A stretch of 64,000 nt of DNA from Parapristionchus giblindavisi (Eukaryota; Nematoda; Chromadorea; Rhabditida; Diplogasteridae). Location of the stretch: the NCBI GenBank assembly GCA_943737045.1, contig CALSFV010000078.1, forward strand, positions 383,688-447,687, in the 5' to 3' direction. A program made the position numbers and the translations under genes. The notes below the pieces were generated by a model. The model did no database searches and was not told the origin of the DNA. It saw only the letters and a list, made by a program, of their open reading frames with translations. This document shows, piece after piece, positions 1 through 15,800 of the stretch (the first letter of the stretch is position 1; each line of letters starts with the position of its first letter).

Positions 1-258
1 GAGATAGTATAATATCATTAGCATCATTCGAAAGACATCCAATTATGGCTACCTGTTATTAACTTATCCATTATTAATTAACCAGATTACTGGAAGACAT
101 GTACGATTGACAAACAAATAATCCCCGATATATTGTGGGTAAATCGATCGATTTTTAATTTTGGGGCTGAACTGTAGATTCCTCCATGTCGATCCTACAA
201 CTCGACAGAACAATTTTTCCAGATCATTCTACTAACCGTCCAAAGGTAGAAGAGAGCT
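1..258. other. AT-rich flank, no gene seen
   Basis: Low-complexity AT-rich DNA to the left of the first palindromic repeat. I see no exon with convincing splice sites, no RNA gene and no repeat shared with the rest of the window. Confidence 0.5.
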
Positions 259-1514
259 TAAAACGCGTTCTCCGTAAGAGCGGAGGGGGCATGGCACAAC
301 GTTTCAAAATCATCCTACGTGACTCACATTTGATGGTTGGAGTCCCTAGGGGCTGTATACAATTCAGCCAAAAAGTTGACCCAAATTATCGATTTTTGAT
401 CTACCAAAAGTCGAAAAACAAAAGTGTGAATTTCATATCATGTTATATACCATTCGATGGAGGATCAAACGTTATATAAGAATACCCAGTTTCATAAGTT
501 TTCATAACTTCGTGTTCGAGAAATTACCGATTTTCCAATTTTTGACAAGGTTTTTTTTTGTTTTGATCTCATCGCTTACTATGTTACTCTTATTTCCCAT
601 TCCTGGATCTTTGATATGTTATGTAGAAATGAATGGGCTATCCGAATATCACACTTATTTGAACATCCTGCGTGACAGTAATAGTGATATTTACTGAAAT
701 CTAAGCCCAAATTAACGCCCAAACGCCGACGCAGGTTCGAATCCGGGTCCCGGCTTAGATTTTTGCAAATTTTTTTCCGGCCCAAATTAGACTTTAAATT
801 ATATTTTCATGCGTTTTAATGTATTTTCACTGGTTCATTGTACGAAATAGCCAAAAACATTATAAGAAATACTAAAAAATCGTATAACTGATATACAGTA
901 TCGGTAAAGTCATGGAACGCTTTTTTCTCTTTTTGTAATTTTACATACAGGAAAGCAATCAAGCTAATCTTGTGAGTACACATAATTTATCAAAGATTAT
1001 AACCATGGCGTATTGGTTTCATTAAATTAGCTCACCGTTTCGTAGTGATAACGCAATCCAAGTACACTTTTTGAAAATTTATCGTTCTTTAGTGAAAAGT
1101 CCAGTTCTTCGGAAACATCGTGAGAGTGAAGACATCCACTATGGCAGCACATGCAAACATATCGCAATCAGGGGTGTTTTCTGCAGCTTGAAATCAGGGT
1201 CAGCGTCATTCCGATCAGGGGTATGTGGCAACTGAGTTACCGATTGCCGAAATTGTAGACTTTTTATTGCCGAAATTGGTTGCCGACAATAAAGGCAAAT
1301 TTCCGAAAAAAATCAAACATAAAATAATCTAAAAAGGTCAGATAAACACAAGTTTTACCTACAATATCTTTTACATAATTTGGTATTTGGTGTATTAAAA
1401 GGATTTATCGCGTTGCTTTGAGAATATTGAGAATAAGAATTGGTGTTAGTTAGCCTATGCGTTTTCTACAGAAAGTCTACATTTTTTCCACTGCACAGGA
1501 GATTGATTCATTCT

Positions 1515-1600
1515 TTCATTATTTATTTATCGTACACCACAAGGGTGTTTCAACAAGTACAAAGTGTTCGATTGCAAGAAAATATATGAAATCAAAAATT
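1515..1600 (-). repeat. retroposon 3' tail (hairpin plus AAAT repeat)
   Basis: Read on the minus strand this ends in a short hairpin (CACCCTTGTGGTG) followed by GTACGATAAATAAATAAT. The same layout of stem-loop then ATAAATAAAT tail occurs at 1826-1880, 53605-53655 and at the 3' end of the LINE fragment at 25545-25580. I take it as a truncated LINE or SINE tail. Confidence 0.45.
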
Positions 1601-1825
1601 ATTAAAAGAGAGTGAGGGCGTGGAGATGGAGGGGGGTGAGAGATCAATTGATCACGCCATTTTCTACAGATAGACCAATACTGTCACAAATGCACCATAC
1701 CCGCTTATCTCAGTAGTAGCCTACGAAGCATATAATTTGCCCATCCGGATCAGCGGAAGCAGCACAACAATTTGCGAGGGCGGAAATCATTCTTAAGGGT
1801 GAAGGCGAATTTCGAATGATCATTT

Positions 1826-1885
1826 ATTTATTTATTTATTTATTTATTTATCATACATCCAATAAAGATGTGACAAAATCATGCA
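1826..1885 (-). repeat. retroposon 3' tail (hairpin plus AAAT repeat)
   Basis: Minus-strand reading gives CATCTTTATTGGATG followed by TATGATAAATAAATAAATAA, the hairpin-plus-tetranucleotide tail seen on the LINE fragment in the chitin synthase gene. Only the tail is present. Confidence 0.45.
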
Positions 1886-1947
1886 AATCTCTTGCATCTC
1901 ACTTGTGCAAGTGACAAGAAATATGCAAAAAAGTGAGCCGACATCGA

Positions 1948-2022
1948 CCCCTTAGTGCAATGGTAACTCTTCTGACTAGATAGCGTATGTTCGCGGGTTC
2001 GAATCCTATTGCCGAACTTTAA
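1948..2022 (+). pseudogene. tRNA-like sequence (degenerate)
   Basis: An A-box-like stretch (TTAGTGCAATGGT, about 1951-1963) and a perfect B box (GGTTCGAATCC, about 1999-2009) are spaced as in a tRNA. The T-stem and the acceptor stem do not pair well, so this is a tRNA-derived remnant rather than a working gene. Confidence 0.4.
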
Positions 2023-3000
2023 TATTCAAAAATCGCGCCTTTGACTGCGATTGTGTGCATGATTCACTCATGATTCTAACGATCAATAAGCTGAATTAGC
2101 ATGAACCCACGACCATTTTCAATTGCTACTGTTCAACTAGAAGAATATTCTACTTATATGTGCATAAGTAACACAAATTATTGATATTTCATTCGTTGTT
2201 GCAATTAATTCTTGTCATTGTTTTCGTTTGATAACGATTTTTTGATAAGTGCTATACATAAAAAATATAATTAGTACATTTTAAAGGGAGCGAAACCTTT
2301 GTCAACGGCCTCTTCAAGGGTCTACGCTCTCTCGTTGTTAGAGGACAGAGAAATAGTGTGCGCAATTAAGAAACCATTGAGAGAGGTCATTCTCCCTTTA
2401 AGTTCAAAGTTTCCGAAATTGCAGGCAATTGCCAAATTTTTTATTTTCTGGTTGCCAAAAAACCGTTGCCGCACACCCCTGATTGCGATATGTTTGCATG
2501 TGCTGCCATAGTGGATGTCTTCACTCTCACGATGTTTCCGAAGAACTGGACTTTTCACTAAAGAACGATAAATTTTCAAAAAGTGCACTTGGATTGTGTT
2601 ATCACTACGAAACGGTGAGCTAATTTAATGAAACCAATACGTCATGGTTATAATCTTTGATAAATTATGTGTATTGACTCAAAAGATTAGCTTGATTGCT
2701 TTCCTGTATGTAAAATTACAAAAAGCGAAAAAGCGTTCCATGACTTTAAAGATACTGTATATCAGTTATACGATTTTTTAAGTATTTGTGATAATGTTTT
2801 TGACTATTTCGTACAATGAACCAGTGAAAATACATTAAAACGCATGAAAATATAATTTAAAGTCTAATTTGGGCCGGAAAAAAATTTGCAAAAATCTAAG
2901 CCGGGACCCGGATTCGAACCTGCGTCGGCGTTTGGGCGTTAATTTGGGCTTAGATTTCAGTAAATATCACTATGACTGTCACGCAGGATGTTCAAATAAG

Positions 3001-3495
3001 GGTGATAAGACGTTTCAGAAATTTCACTTCGGAAAAGGACACTTCAGAAACTAATTTTCAGAAAAGGACGTTTCAGAAATTGGCACTTCAGAAATTCCAA
3101 CTCAAAAAAGGACGTTTCAGAAATTATTTTTCAGAAATTCCAACTCAGAAAAGGACGTTTCAGAAAATTCGCAGTACGGTTTGTAGCTTTAAACTGCAGA
3201 GAAGATCGCTTAGAATAAATTTGGTAGCATTCAATTACAACGAGAACATTTTCTGAAACGTCCTTTTCTGAGTTGGAATTTCTGAAGTGCCAATTTCTGA
3301 AACGTCCTTTTCTGAGTTGGAATTTATAATATACTTTATGCGGTGCGAAAGTAAAGTATTTCTGAAAAAAAATTTCTGAAACGTCCTTTTCTGGAAAATC
3401 ATATCTAAAGTGAAAATTTCTGAAACGTCCTTTTCTGAAGAGGATTTTCTCAAATAGCACTTTCTGAAGTGAAATTTCTGAAACGTCTTATCACC
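3001..3495. mobile_element. 495-bp palindromic element with 8-bp target duplication
   Basis: Terminal inverted repeats are GGTGATAAGACGTTTCAG and its complement. It is flanked by the 8-bp direct repeat CAAATAAG (2993-3000 and 3496-3503). The opposite arm of the host palindrome still has the uninterrupted site (CTTATTTG at 654-661), so the insertion boundary is seen directly. The interior is an array of GTTTCAGAAA...GAAAAGGAC units running toward the centre from the left, then the same units inverted, around a spacer at about 3165-3245. An 8-bp duplication is typical of hAT transposases, so it is probably mobilised by a hAT. It has no coding capacity. Confidence 0.8.
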
Positions 3496-3711
3496 CAAAT
3501 AAGTGTGATATTCGGATAGCCCATTCATTTCTACATAACATATCAAAGATCCAGGAATGGGAAATAAGAGTAACATAGTAAGCGATGAGATCAAACAAAA
3601 AAACCTTGTCAAAAATTGGAAAATCGGTAATTTCTCGAACACGAAGTTATGAAAACTTATGAAACTGGGTATTATTATATAACGTTTGATCCTCCATCGA
3701 ATGGTATATAA

Positions 3712-3886
3712 CATACGTGGGCGGGCATTGCCGCTGGAAATGAAAATCGGGGGGGGGGGGGGGGGGTCGGAAGCAAAAAATGGAGCATTTATACGTGATT
3801 TTGAGTGATTTTTTGAGAAATCGGGGGGGTCGGGTGCCAAAAATCGGGGGTGTATTGCCGCTAGCGGCAGTGGTGCCCACGTATGG
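3712..3886. mobile_element. short element with CATACGTGGGCG ends, copy 1
   Basis: Begins with ATACGTGGGCGGGC and ends with TGGTGCCCACGTATG. Inside are 'GCCGCTGGAAATGAAAATCG', G-runs and two spaced 'AAATCGGGGG' words, then 'GCCGCTAGCGGC'. Other copies are at 7169-7352 (reverse orientation) and 15592-16065. It contains no reading frame that looks real. Confidence 0.65.
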
Positions 3887-3887
3887 T

Positions 3888-4895
3888 ATATGAGGCCGTT
3901 TGCGTAAGAGTCGACTAAAACATGTGAAATCTGGCACAGTGAAAAAAATTAAATTTTGGGGATCGGGGTTCTCAAGGGTGCTGATGACGATGGCCATGTT
4001 CATTTTTCACCTAACGCCACCGCTGAGGCCAGACGACGTCGCGTTGAAATCGCGTTTTCAGTCATTTCTCCTCAACCTGTGGTACTTAAATTTGCAGACT
4101 ATGCACCCAGGGGCAGAATTTGATGACGATCACGCCTGTCTAATTCATTTTTCATGAAAAAGTTTCCGAAATTTTCAAAATTCGAATTACTCTCAATGGA
4201 CATAGTGCGTGAGTGAGATACATAGATCGGACCGTAATGGCTTCAGGATCCCATAGAAAAAATTTCAGCCAATTTGCGGAAGATGTTTTCGAGAAAATCA
4301 ACTTTTAGTGTAATCATTTTGCCATTGAAGTGGAGGCAAGAGGCGAGAGAGTGTGGTGGTGCGAGAGAGCAGAGAGGCAGGTGAGGCGACCAGAATAGGA
4401 AGGCAGGGAAGTGGTCGGGATTGTGTCTCTCTACTCTCTCGCACCACCACACTATCTCGCTTCTTGCCTCCACTTCAACTGCAAAATGATTACACTAAAA
4501 GTTGATTTTCTCGAAAACATCTTCTGCAAATTGGCTGAAATTTTTTCTATGAGATCCTGAACTCATTACGGTCCGATCCATATATCTCACTCACACACTA
4601 TGACCATTGAGAGTAATTCGGATTTTGAAAATTTCGAAAACTTTTTCATGAAAAATGAATTAGACAGGCGTGATCGTCATCAAATTCTGCCCCTGGGTGC
4701 ACAGTCTGCAAATTTTAGTACCACCGGTTGAGGAGAAATGACTGAAAACGCGATTTCAACGCGACGTCATCTGGCCTCAACGGTGGCTTTAGGTGAAAAA
4801 TGAACATGACCATCGTCATCAGCAACCTTGAGAACCCCGATCCCAAAAATTTAATTTTTTCACTGTGCCGGCACTTAGTCGGTTCTTACGCAAGC
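3888..4895. repeat. palindromic element within the right arm
   Basis: The sequence from 'gaggccgtttgcg' at about 3891 to the middle near 4400 is repeated inverted up to 'cgcaagcggcctc' at about 4890. Arms are about 450 bp and align with scattered mismatches. The centre (about 4330-4470) is a GA/CT-rich hairpin built on 'agtggaggcaagaggcgagagag' type sequence. It is non-coding. Confidence 0.65.
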
Positions 4896-5104
4896 GGCCT
4901 CATATAACATGATATGAAATTCACACTTTTATTTTTCGACTTTTGGTAGATCAAAAATCGATAATTTGGGTCAACTTTTTGGCTGAAGTGTATACAGCCC
5001 CTAGGGACTCCAACCATCAAATATGAGTCACCTAGGATGAGTTTGAAACGTTGTGCCATGCCCCCACCGACACCCCTCCGCTGTTAGGGAGAGTGCGTTT
5101 TAAG

Positions 5105-5643
5105 TTCCAAAGTTCACATCTGTGTTATTTGTTTAAAGTGCTACATGAGATAGCTTCTAAAGGACCTTTTGAAGGTGTTCGATTGTCCATCTCCAATACT
5201 AGATATTGAGGGATACCTTCTAGGTATACATTGGCGCCGTCAGGATGGTGGTTTGTTTCATCCATTTTATGCCAACACTTTTGAACCTATTGTAAAACGG
5301 GAATAAGTGATGAACAATCGAACTCCTTGAAAAGGCTGTTCAGAATTGGAACTTAAGCTCTACTATTCTGGGACACTATACACTGTTCAATAGTTGGACA
5401 TCTGAGAAAATGGTTTAGCCCAGTTGTAATCGATATGCAGTAAGTGTTCATCTAGAGGTCAGCCCCAAAATGAACATCGATAGATTGTCCCATCACATAT
5501 CAGACATTATTTGTAGGCCCCTGTAATAAATCTGGAGCCTGTAGATTGAAAATGAAGAAAGTTAAGACATTTTGAATTTTGAACCGATACTTTTGGTCAA
5601 TACTGTAGCCATCCTCGAAAGTTCATTTGGATAATCCTCAAAA
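5105..5643. other. intergenic, nothing recognised
   Basis: Between the big palindrome and the 3' end of the first minus-strand gene. No splice-supported exon, RNA gene or shared repeat was found. Confidence 0.5.
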
Positions 5644-8418
5644 TTATATTAAACTATGTAAAATACATACACGGCATATATCTTCAATCTTCTTCGTAAC
5701 AGCCATTATATTACTCTCCAATCTCCATAATGAAGCCATAATGGCTACCGTATATGGTTTATCAACCGGAATCTCATCCAATCTTTTCATCCCTGTCTTC
5801 TTCTTCACCATATCATACCAACTATTGATTGGATCATTCTTTCCGACAATTGAACACAATACATCTACATAAATGGGAAGATTCAATGATATTTCATTGA
5901 GAATCTACATGTATTATACCGTTTGCGTTGCGATATTTGTTGTTTCTGATTTGGTTCAGTATAAATTGCTCTTTCCTCATTGATTGAGAACATTTATAGA
6001 GCGAATCTGCCGTCCCTAAAAATCTTTTTTTTTGTGAGCATAGGTGGGCACGGTGGGTGAAAGGCTGTGCGCAAACCGGGGAATTGTAAGGCAAGGCTAT
6101 GCGCATGGCCATTTTTAGCCGATTTGACTGGAAATTTTCCAATTTTGCGAGGCAAGGCTATGCGCTAGGCCCCGTAAGGGAAGGCAAGGCTACGCGCAAA
6201 AAGAATTCGTTTCCACGCGCCCACCTATGTTTGTGAGTAAAGAAGACAAATTTGAGAAAGAAGTTCAAAGAGTAAATGATAAAAACTATCACCACGATGA
6301 AGACAAGTGGATAATCAATAATCAAACTTACAATAATCAAATCTATAGTGAAGTTCCTCCTCTAATTCTTTCATATTTGAATACTTCTTATAGGAAAGAA
6401 AAGGACGGGATGGTTCATGGTATATGCGATTTTTAGGGGTTATTGTAAGCCATTCTGACTGCAAAACAAAACGTTGTTGAAAAATAAGATATTTTCCTCC
6501 CACAAACCTCGAATATTTTCTCGAATTGTGAAAGAATTGATTTGACAACAGGACATGTTCCTTCCCAGTCCTCACTGAATTTAAGCAAATATTCTGAAAT
6601 AGAACAGCATTTTAATGATCTACTATAAATATTTATATCTTGGAAAAGAGAGACATGTATTCATACACGGTCTATGGCTATCCCATGGGATAGACCCACC
6701 CGCAAAAATTTGCCTTTCCTGGGTACCCACCCGTAAAATTGGACCATAAATTGACGATTTTCTTGAAATTTTCACGATTTTGGGGTACCCACATGCGTTT
6801 TTATCCCAAAATCATGTTACCCACACGCGTTTTCGATCCAAAATCTAGGTACCCACACGCATTTGAAGGGTCTGGGATATTGATAGACCATCACTGCATG
6901 TATTTGATAGAACAATTAAATGAAACAAAACAATAAGTTTAGACGAGATAGTTACAATTACTGGATATCTTTTGTAGAATTTCTAAACACATAAGGGTGA
7001 GGTTACGATATTTCGATCTAAATTATTCCATTTTTGGAGAATACGATTTCTATAACAAAATGAACATTGACATTAGAGATCCGCAAACGTGCATTTGAAC
7101 GACCGGTTCGGTATTGTTCGATATTAAAATGATGAAAAGTCATTCAGCGCGATTTTGATAAATAATATACATGCGCGGCATTACCGCTAGCGGCAAGACC
7201 CGCCCGATTTTTGTCTCCGACCCACCCGATTTTCCCCACAATCGCTCAAAAAAATGATCCGCGAGGTGAAATTATTATATTTACATGCCCCATATTTTCC
7301 TCCGACCCACCGATTTTACTTTCCAGCGGCAATGGTCGCCCATGTATGATACCGTGCATTGTCGCTCATTGGTGCATCATTTTCAAGCCATTTTCAGGCT
7401 TTATATCGGTTGTTTTTAACCGTTAATTCAATGGAGATAAATGAGAACTGCGCGACTTGGCACGAATAATGTTTTAATTATCATATTAATACCGTGGGCG
7501 CGATTTCTCATACATTAATTAGTGAGAAATCATTTCTTAAGGACCGCACGTTTGCGGATCTCTAATTAACATTACCACAAAAATTAGAAACATACATGGG
7601 CGCCAACATGGGGGTGCCCCCTGTAAAATTAAGGCTTTTCGAAAATTTGTTGAATGCCCCCTGTAAAAATGACGTTTAGGCGAAATTTTTGCCAAAAAAC
7701 GTGAAGGCCCCCTGTAAAATTAGCCATTTATCGCTCGGATGCCCCCTGTTGAATCGAGCTCCAGGTAGCCCGCCCATGTATGATTAGAAATAATAATATT
7801 TAGAAAAAATAAACCTTTAAAGAGTTGTCGTTTGAATCCGAATGCATCCCTATTCTGCCCATTCTCATCCCATAATTCATTTAATCGACGTAGTTGTTGT
7901 TTCTGAGTATTCGATGTAACACTGAAATATAATCAATCAATACTATACATCAAAAACCTCCTTCACTTGTCAAAATACAGCAGGAAAAAACGAAATGGAA
8001 AAAAAAGGATAATCTAGATTAAATGATACTCGATCTGAGTGGTAATACGATCATCAGCCTCTCTCCATTCATTCCAGAAGTCATCATCCAATCTATTCTT
8101 ATGATATCGTAGGTTAGATTGAAATATAGAAGAAGTTGAGAGGATTTGAATTGTCGTTTCGAGTGAGAAACGAACAACACTGAACAGTTCACGTTCATAT
8201 CTTATCTCAGCATAACGACGCTAAAAGAGATTCTTTATCAAATTAGAATAAAAGATCAAAGATCACAATACCGTTTCGTATGAAAGAGGTCCGAGTGTCT
8301 TCGCTTGTAATTCATTAATCAATGTCCTCAATGGTTGAGCAGCATGAGCAGCATTTGTAGCATGTAAATCGATATCGATCGAGAAACGAGAACCTCGTTC
8401 CGCTCGAGACCCACGCAT
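5644..8418 (-). CDS. unrecognised 324-residue protein, 7 exons
   Basis: Spliced on the minus strand as 8418-8272, 8220-8030, 7921-7815, 6593-6508, 6458-6332, 6015-5920 and 5864-5644. The seven pieces sum to exactly 325 codons including the stop, each intron is GT-AG, and the frame never breaks, which is strong support for a real gene. I do not recognise the family. The product starts MRGSRAERGSRFSIDIDLHA, is charged and helix-rich with no signal peptide or membrane segment, and is probably soluble. Regions such as RRLNELWDENGQNRDAFGF and SEWLTITPKNRIYHEPSR look like constrained protein. It starts about 410 bp downstream of the last HSP70 gene on the same strand. Introns 3 and 5 are swollen by inserted elements. 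The start could lie further upstream, since the ATG directly follows an AG, and the 3' end assumes no further splice at the GTATGT near 5663. Confidence 0.7.
6037..6233. mobile_element. short intronic element, AGGCAAGGCTATGCGC repeats
   Basis: Ends are CATAGGTGGGC and GCGCCCACCTATG. Inside, 'GGCAAGGCTATGCGC' or a close variant occurs three times or more. It sits in intron 5 of the 324-residue gene. A shortened relative lies at 19125-19225 in an HSP70 intron. Confidence 0.55.
6668..6893. mobile_element. short intronic element, GTACCCACACGC repeats
   Basis: Terminal inverted repeats are GGTCTATGGCTATCCCA and its approximate complement (GGTCTATCAATATCCCA reversed). The interior repeats 'GTACCCACACGCRTTT' about five times with AT-rich spacers. 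It is located in intron 3 of the 324-residue gene. Confidence 0.5.
7073..7565. mobile_element. palindromic element with TTAGAGATCCGCAAACGTGC ends
   Basis: Near-perfect 20-bp terminal inverted repeats (TTAGAGATCCGCAAACGTGC and its complement at 7546-7565). A CATACGTGGGCG-type element is inserted inside it at about 7169-7352, in reverse orientation. No protein coding is visible. Confidence 0.6.
7169..7352. mobile_element. short element with CATACGTGGGCG ends, copy 2
   Basis: Reverse-orientation relative of 3712-3886: CATGCGCGGCATTACCGC at one end, CGGCAATGGTCGCCCATGTATG at the other, with CCGATTTT and TCCGACCC words between. It is nested in the 7073-7565 element. Confidence 0.55.
7590..7788. 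mobile_element. short intronic element, GCCCCCTGTAAAAT repeats, copy 1
   Basis: Begins ACATACATGGGCGCC and ends CGCCCATGTATGAT. The word GCCCCCTGTAAAAT or a variant occurs four to five times at uneven spacing. A second copy lies at 10606-10840 in an intron of the first HSP70 gene. Confidence 0.6.
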
Positions 8419-8828
8419 CTACCTATGATAGGGTACTGTAATTGGTCATCTATTATATTCAAAAAAATAGCCGATTGGATGAAATACCAAGAGGAAGATA
8501 AACTATTTCACATGCATGCACATATCAATTTATACAGATTAGAATAGATTGTGAATAAAGATACAATGTGGACGATTCTTCGATTATTCTTAGTACCTTA
8601 CATTGAGGAGAAGTAAACTAATTAGAATAAGATAGATTTAAAAAAAAGGAAAAGATCGAATATGGAGTGATTATTCTAGTCTAGTATGACATTATCTCAT
8701 TGCAAAGTTAGATTTGATGAAGGGAAAATATGAGTTCTTTTAGAAAGGATTTGAAACCGGTAAACACCGCTTCTGTAAATAATATGGACAATGGAAGCAT
8801 AATAAAGTTTAAAAGGAGGGGAGAGAGA

Positions 8829-12417
<3,589 letters not shown>

Positions 12418-12853
12418 ATCTCCTACCACGAACGATGATTAACGAGTATGGTAGATATCGATTGACTCGTTAATAAAGATATGAAAATATTTTTTATGAT
12501 AAAAATATGATAGCTCCATGGTCGATCATGAACAACTAGATAAAGAAATCAATACATTAATGCACAATAACCCTTTATTACATGGAAAAGTGAAACACTG
12601 GAGAAAATGAAATTAAAAAAAAAAATTGTGGGAAACTAGGTATAATTAAGGATCGAGTAAAGAGAAACGTTGATAGGCGAAAGAAGAAAATAATTTAAAA
12701 AATTAGCTTAACTTTCACAACAGAAAAGAAAATTACTATAGAATTTATATTCCCTATGCATATTGATTAGAGTATGTCATCATGTATAGAGATGATCAAT
12801 GTACAAATATATACGTAGAGGATACGATAGGTACTCAACAAGACATTTCTCGT
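12418..12853. other. intergenic spacer between HSP70 paralogues 1 and 2
   Basis: 436 bp, AT-rich. I saw no exon and no three-box heat-shock element (nGAAnnTTCnnGAAn). The downstream gene might be co-transcribed with its neighbour, but nothing in the spacer proves it. Confidence 0.5.
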
Positions 12854-15800
12854 CTATTGACCAAGTATCTTCAAACGATCATCAATGTTTTTCTTACGTG
12901 CATCATAGAATTCTTTAGGTAAATTATCATTATTTTTCATCCAATTCGATTCTCCATTGAATAAGGATTCCAAGAAATTCTTCTTACCAAGATTTTGCTC
13001 ATTACGAGCCATTCTGAAAGTATTAATAATAAAATATCGATTTAACAACGAAAGAAACAAATCGTACCTGCGTGCTTTTGAGATAGAATCTTGAAGACGC
13101 ATTTTAGACACACTCACTTCAAGTTCTTTTGTATCCTGAAATGAGAGATACCGTAAAATATGATAAATCAATAAAGAAAAACGTACTTGATCAGCCCATT
13201 TATCGGCATCAGCCTTCATCTTAATTGCATCCTCTGATGAAATAGAACCCTTCAAAATACTTCGTCAGAAAACCAATACGCAGAAAAATGTAGAAATCAT
13301 AATGAAAAATGAATAATCGAACATATTCAACTATACTCTTGGATTCTTCTCCAGTATCGAGGTCTAAAGCAGTCACTTTAAGAATTCCACTCTCATTAAT
13401 AGCAAACTCAACCTGTAACACTTATGAATCAATGAATAAATGAACAATGAATCTACCTTACCCGAACTCTATTGTGACCAGCAGGCTTCCTATTAATTGG
13501 AACATAGAATGAGAGGAGTAGTTGGTTCTTCTCCGCGATCTTACGTTCCCCTTCATAAATCTACAAATCAATTAATCGATAAATATGCCTGATCTACCGT
13601 ATACCTTGAGACCAAACTGTGACATATAATCACGGGGATTGGTGAACATCTTAGCCTGTGTGAATGGAACCTTCGTATTTGCAGGGATCAGAGGACACAT
13701 CTCACCGTTTGTAGTCTGTAATCAATATAGAATAATCAATAATGATTCATAAATAAACTGAATATATTAAAGATATCACACCTGAAAGAAAACTATCGTA
13801 ATCCCGTAAAATCTAAAATACCTGAATTCCAAAAGTGAGCGCTGTGACATCCGTGAGCTTCAATTCCACGGGAGCATCTTCGCCACTAAGGGAGTGAGCC
13901 TGAAAACCAATACCGTACCATGGACCAATCAATACTAATACCGTAGACGACTACTTACGAGAAGTGTAGCCCCATAGGCTACAGCTTCATCGGGATGAAT
14001 ATCCTTTCTTAATGAACGATCCTTGAAATAAGATCCAAGTATTGATTGAACTTTAGGAATTCTAGTAGATCCACCGACGAGAACGATATCATCCAATTGA
14101 CCCGCACTAAGACCAGCACTTTCTGCATATATCATCAATCAATTAAACAAAACTAGAAATCGATAATATATTTAAAATGATGAATTGCACTGACTGAGAG
14201 CAGTTTCAATACAACTGATAGTTTCCTGAAAGAGATCATCACAAATTTCCTCGAATAGTTCACGAGTAATCTCAATCGGAATCGTTCCTAAAATATTCAT
14301 CTTTCATATCTATTACTTAACTATAAAGAACCTCCATTATTAGACACAATATCGATTGATGCCATCTTCTTCTCTGTCAGCTCCTTCTTCATCTTCTCAC
14401 ACTTAATCAACAATTCCGATTCTTCCACTTCTCCTCCTACAGATACAAATAATCTTTGATGTAATAAATAGTCTACGACACATCAAAATACTTCTCATCA
14501 ATGTGATACTTCAAACATTGATATAAGGACAGTAATTGTTTCCTCACCGTTTATTGAAATTCTCGTGCACAATTCATCATATATTCTTCTATTGAAGTCT
14601 TCACCACCAAGTGTATCCACACCACTAGTAGCCAAAACCTACAAATCCATTATTTACCTATTTATTTTAAAAAGAATTATCAATGAAGAAGTTCGACATT
14701 TACAGCTCTCGTCTCATAATTAGGAAAGTAATACAAATATAGATTATCAAGTCCCTGACTTTATCATGTCATGATTTTGACGCGCTCTCTTTTTCAACAG
14801 TGAACATATAAAGATGTCTGACCAAGTGATACTGATAGCACATTATCTCATCTGGGTAAGCATGATATTGTATCGAAAAAATGAGATAAAAATGAGAGAT
14901 TTATGAGATAACCTTATATAAGAAAACAAAAACCTGAGCATCATGTCCATGCATACTCACAATAGATACATCAAATGTTCCTCCACCAAGATCATATACG
15001 AGAATAGTCCTGAAAATGAGAATTACAGTACTATTCATTCTATTGATTGATTGACCTTCGATCAATACTCTTATGAAGATGACCGTATGCAATGGCAGCT
15101 GCTGTAGGCTCATTCACAACCTGATCATTCATTAATAACATACATTTTCATACCTTCGTAATGTGAGCATCGGCTCACTATGCATGGCTCATTTTCAGAA
15201 TCGACCTACTATACAAGGCTCATTTTAAATATGAAAAATAATGAATTTTTCTAAATTAACCCACTCTATATAAAAAAATCCTGTGTGGGCACCGAATGTA
15301 TGATTACTAATCAATTCAACTATTGACAAACACCGTATACCTGTAATACAGTAAGTCCAACACGTTCTCCAGCTTTTCTAGTAGCTTCTCTTTGACATTG
15401 ATTGAACTGAGCAGGTACGGTAATGACTGCTTTTGTGATCGATTCATTCGTATAATTCTCAGCCAATTTCTACAATTAAGAAGAAGGTTAATAACCAGCA
15501 AACAAAAGAGCCTTACTTTATTAAACTTTAAAAAAACAATTTGATATCTAATTACTTACAGTGAATAATCGATGACCTTCTTTTATGTGCATACGTGGGC
15601 GGGCCTCAGGCAAATCGTTTTCTAATTCGAGCAATTTTAGAAGGAACCAGGGCTAAATTAGACTCAAAAAACGCTATGATTAGATTCAAGAAGACAAATG
15701 TTCGGATTAGATTCAAAAAATACTCTGATTAGATTCAAAAAATGTTCTGATTAGATTCAAAAACGGACACTCTGATTAGATTCAAAATTTTTCTAACTAG

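Larger units (their letters stand above)
259..5104. repeat. large nested palindromic (foldback) repeat
   Basis: The left arm (about 259-1172) and the interrupted right arm (about 2478-5104) are inverted copies. For example, 1125-1172 reappears reversed at 2478-2525, 440-600 reappears at 3540-3710, and 259-440 reappears at 4910-5104. The right arm is longer because it took two insertions: a 495-bp element at 3001-3495 and a composite at about 3712-4890 that is itself palindromic. A tRNA-B-box-like word (GGTTCGAATCC) sits in each arm, near 733 and 2914. No intact transposase is visible. The arms would fold into a long hairpin. Long reading frames inside it are mirror images of each other and are not genes. 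Confidence 0.8.

Noticed and set aside
3235..3840. 201-codon minus frame
   Set aside because: It runs through an inverted repeat array and a G-run element; the peptide is repetitive and crosses element borders.
4243..4473. Minus frame of 76 codons
   Set aside because: It covers the hairpin centre of a palindromic element.
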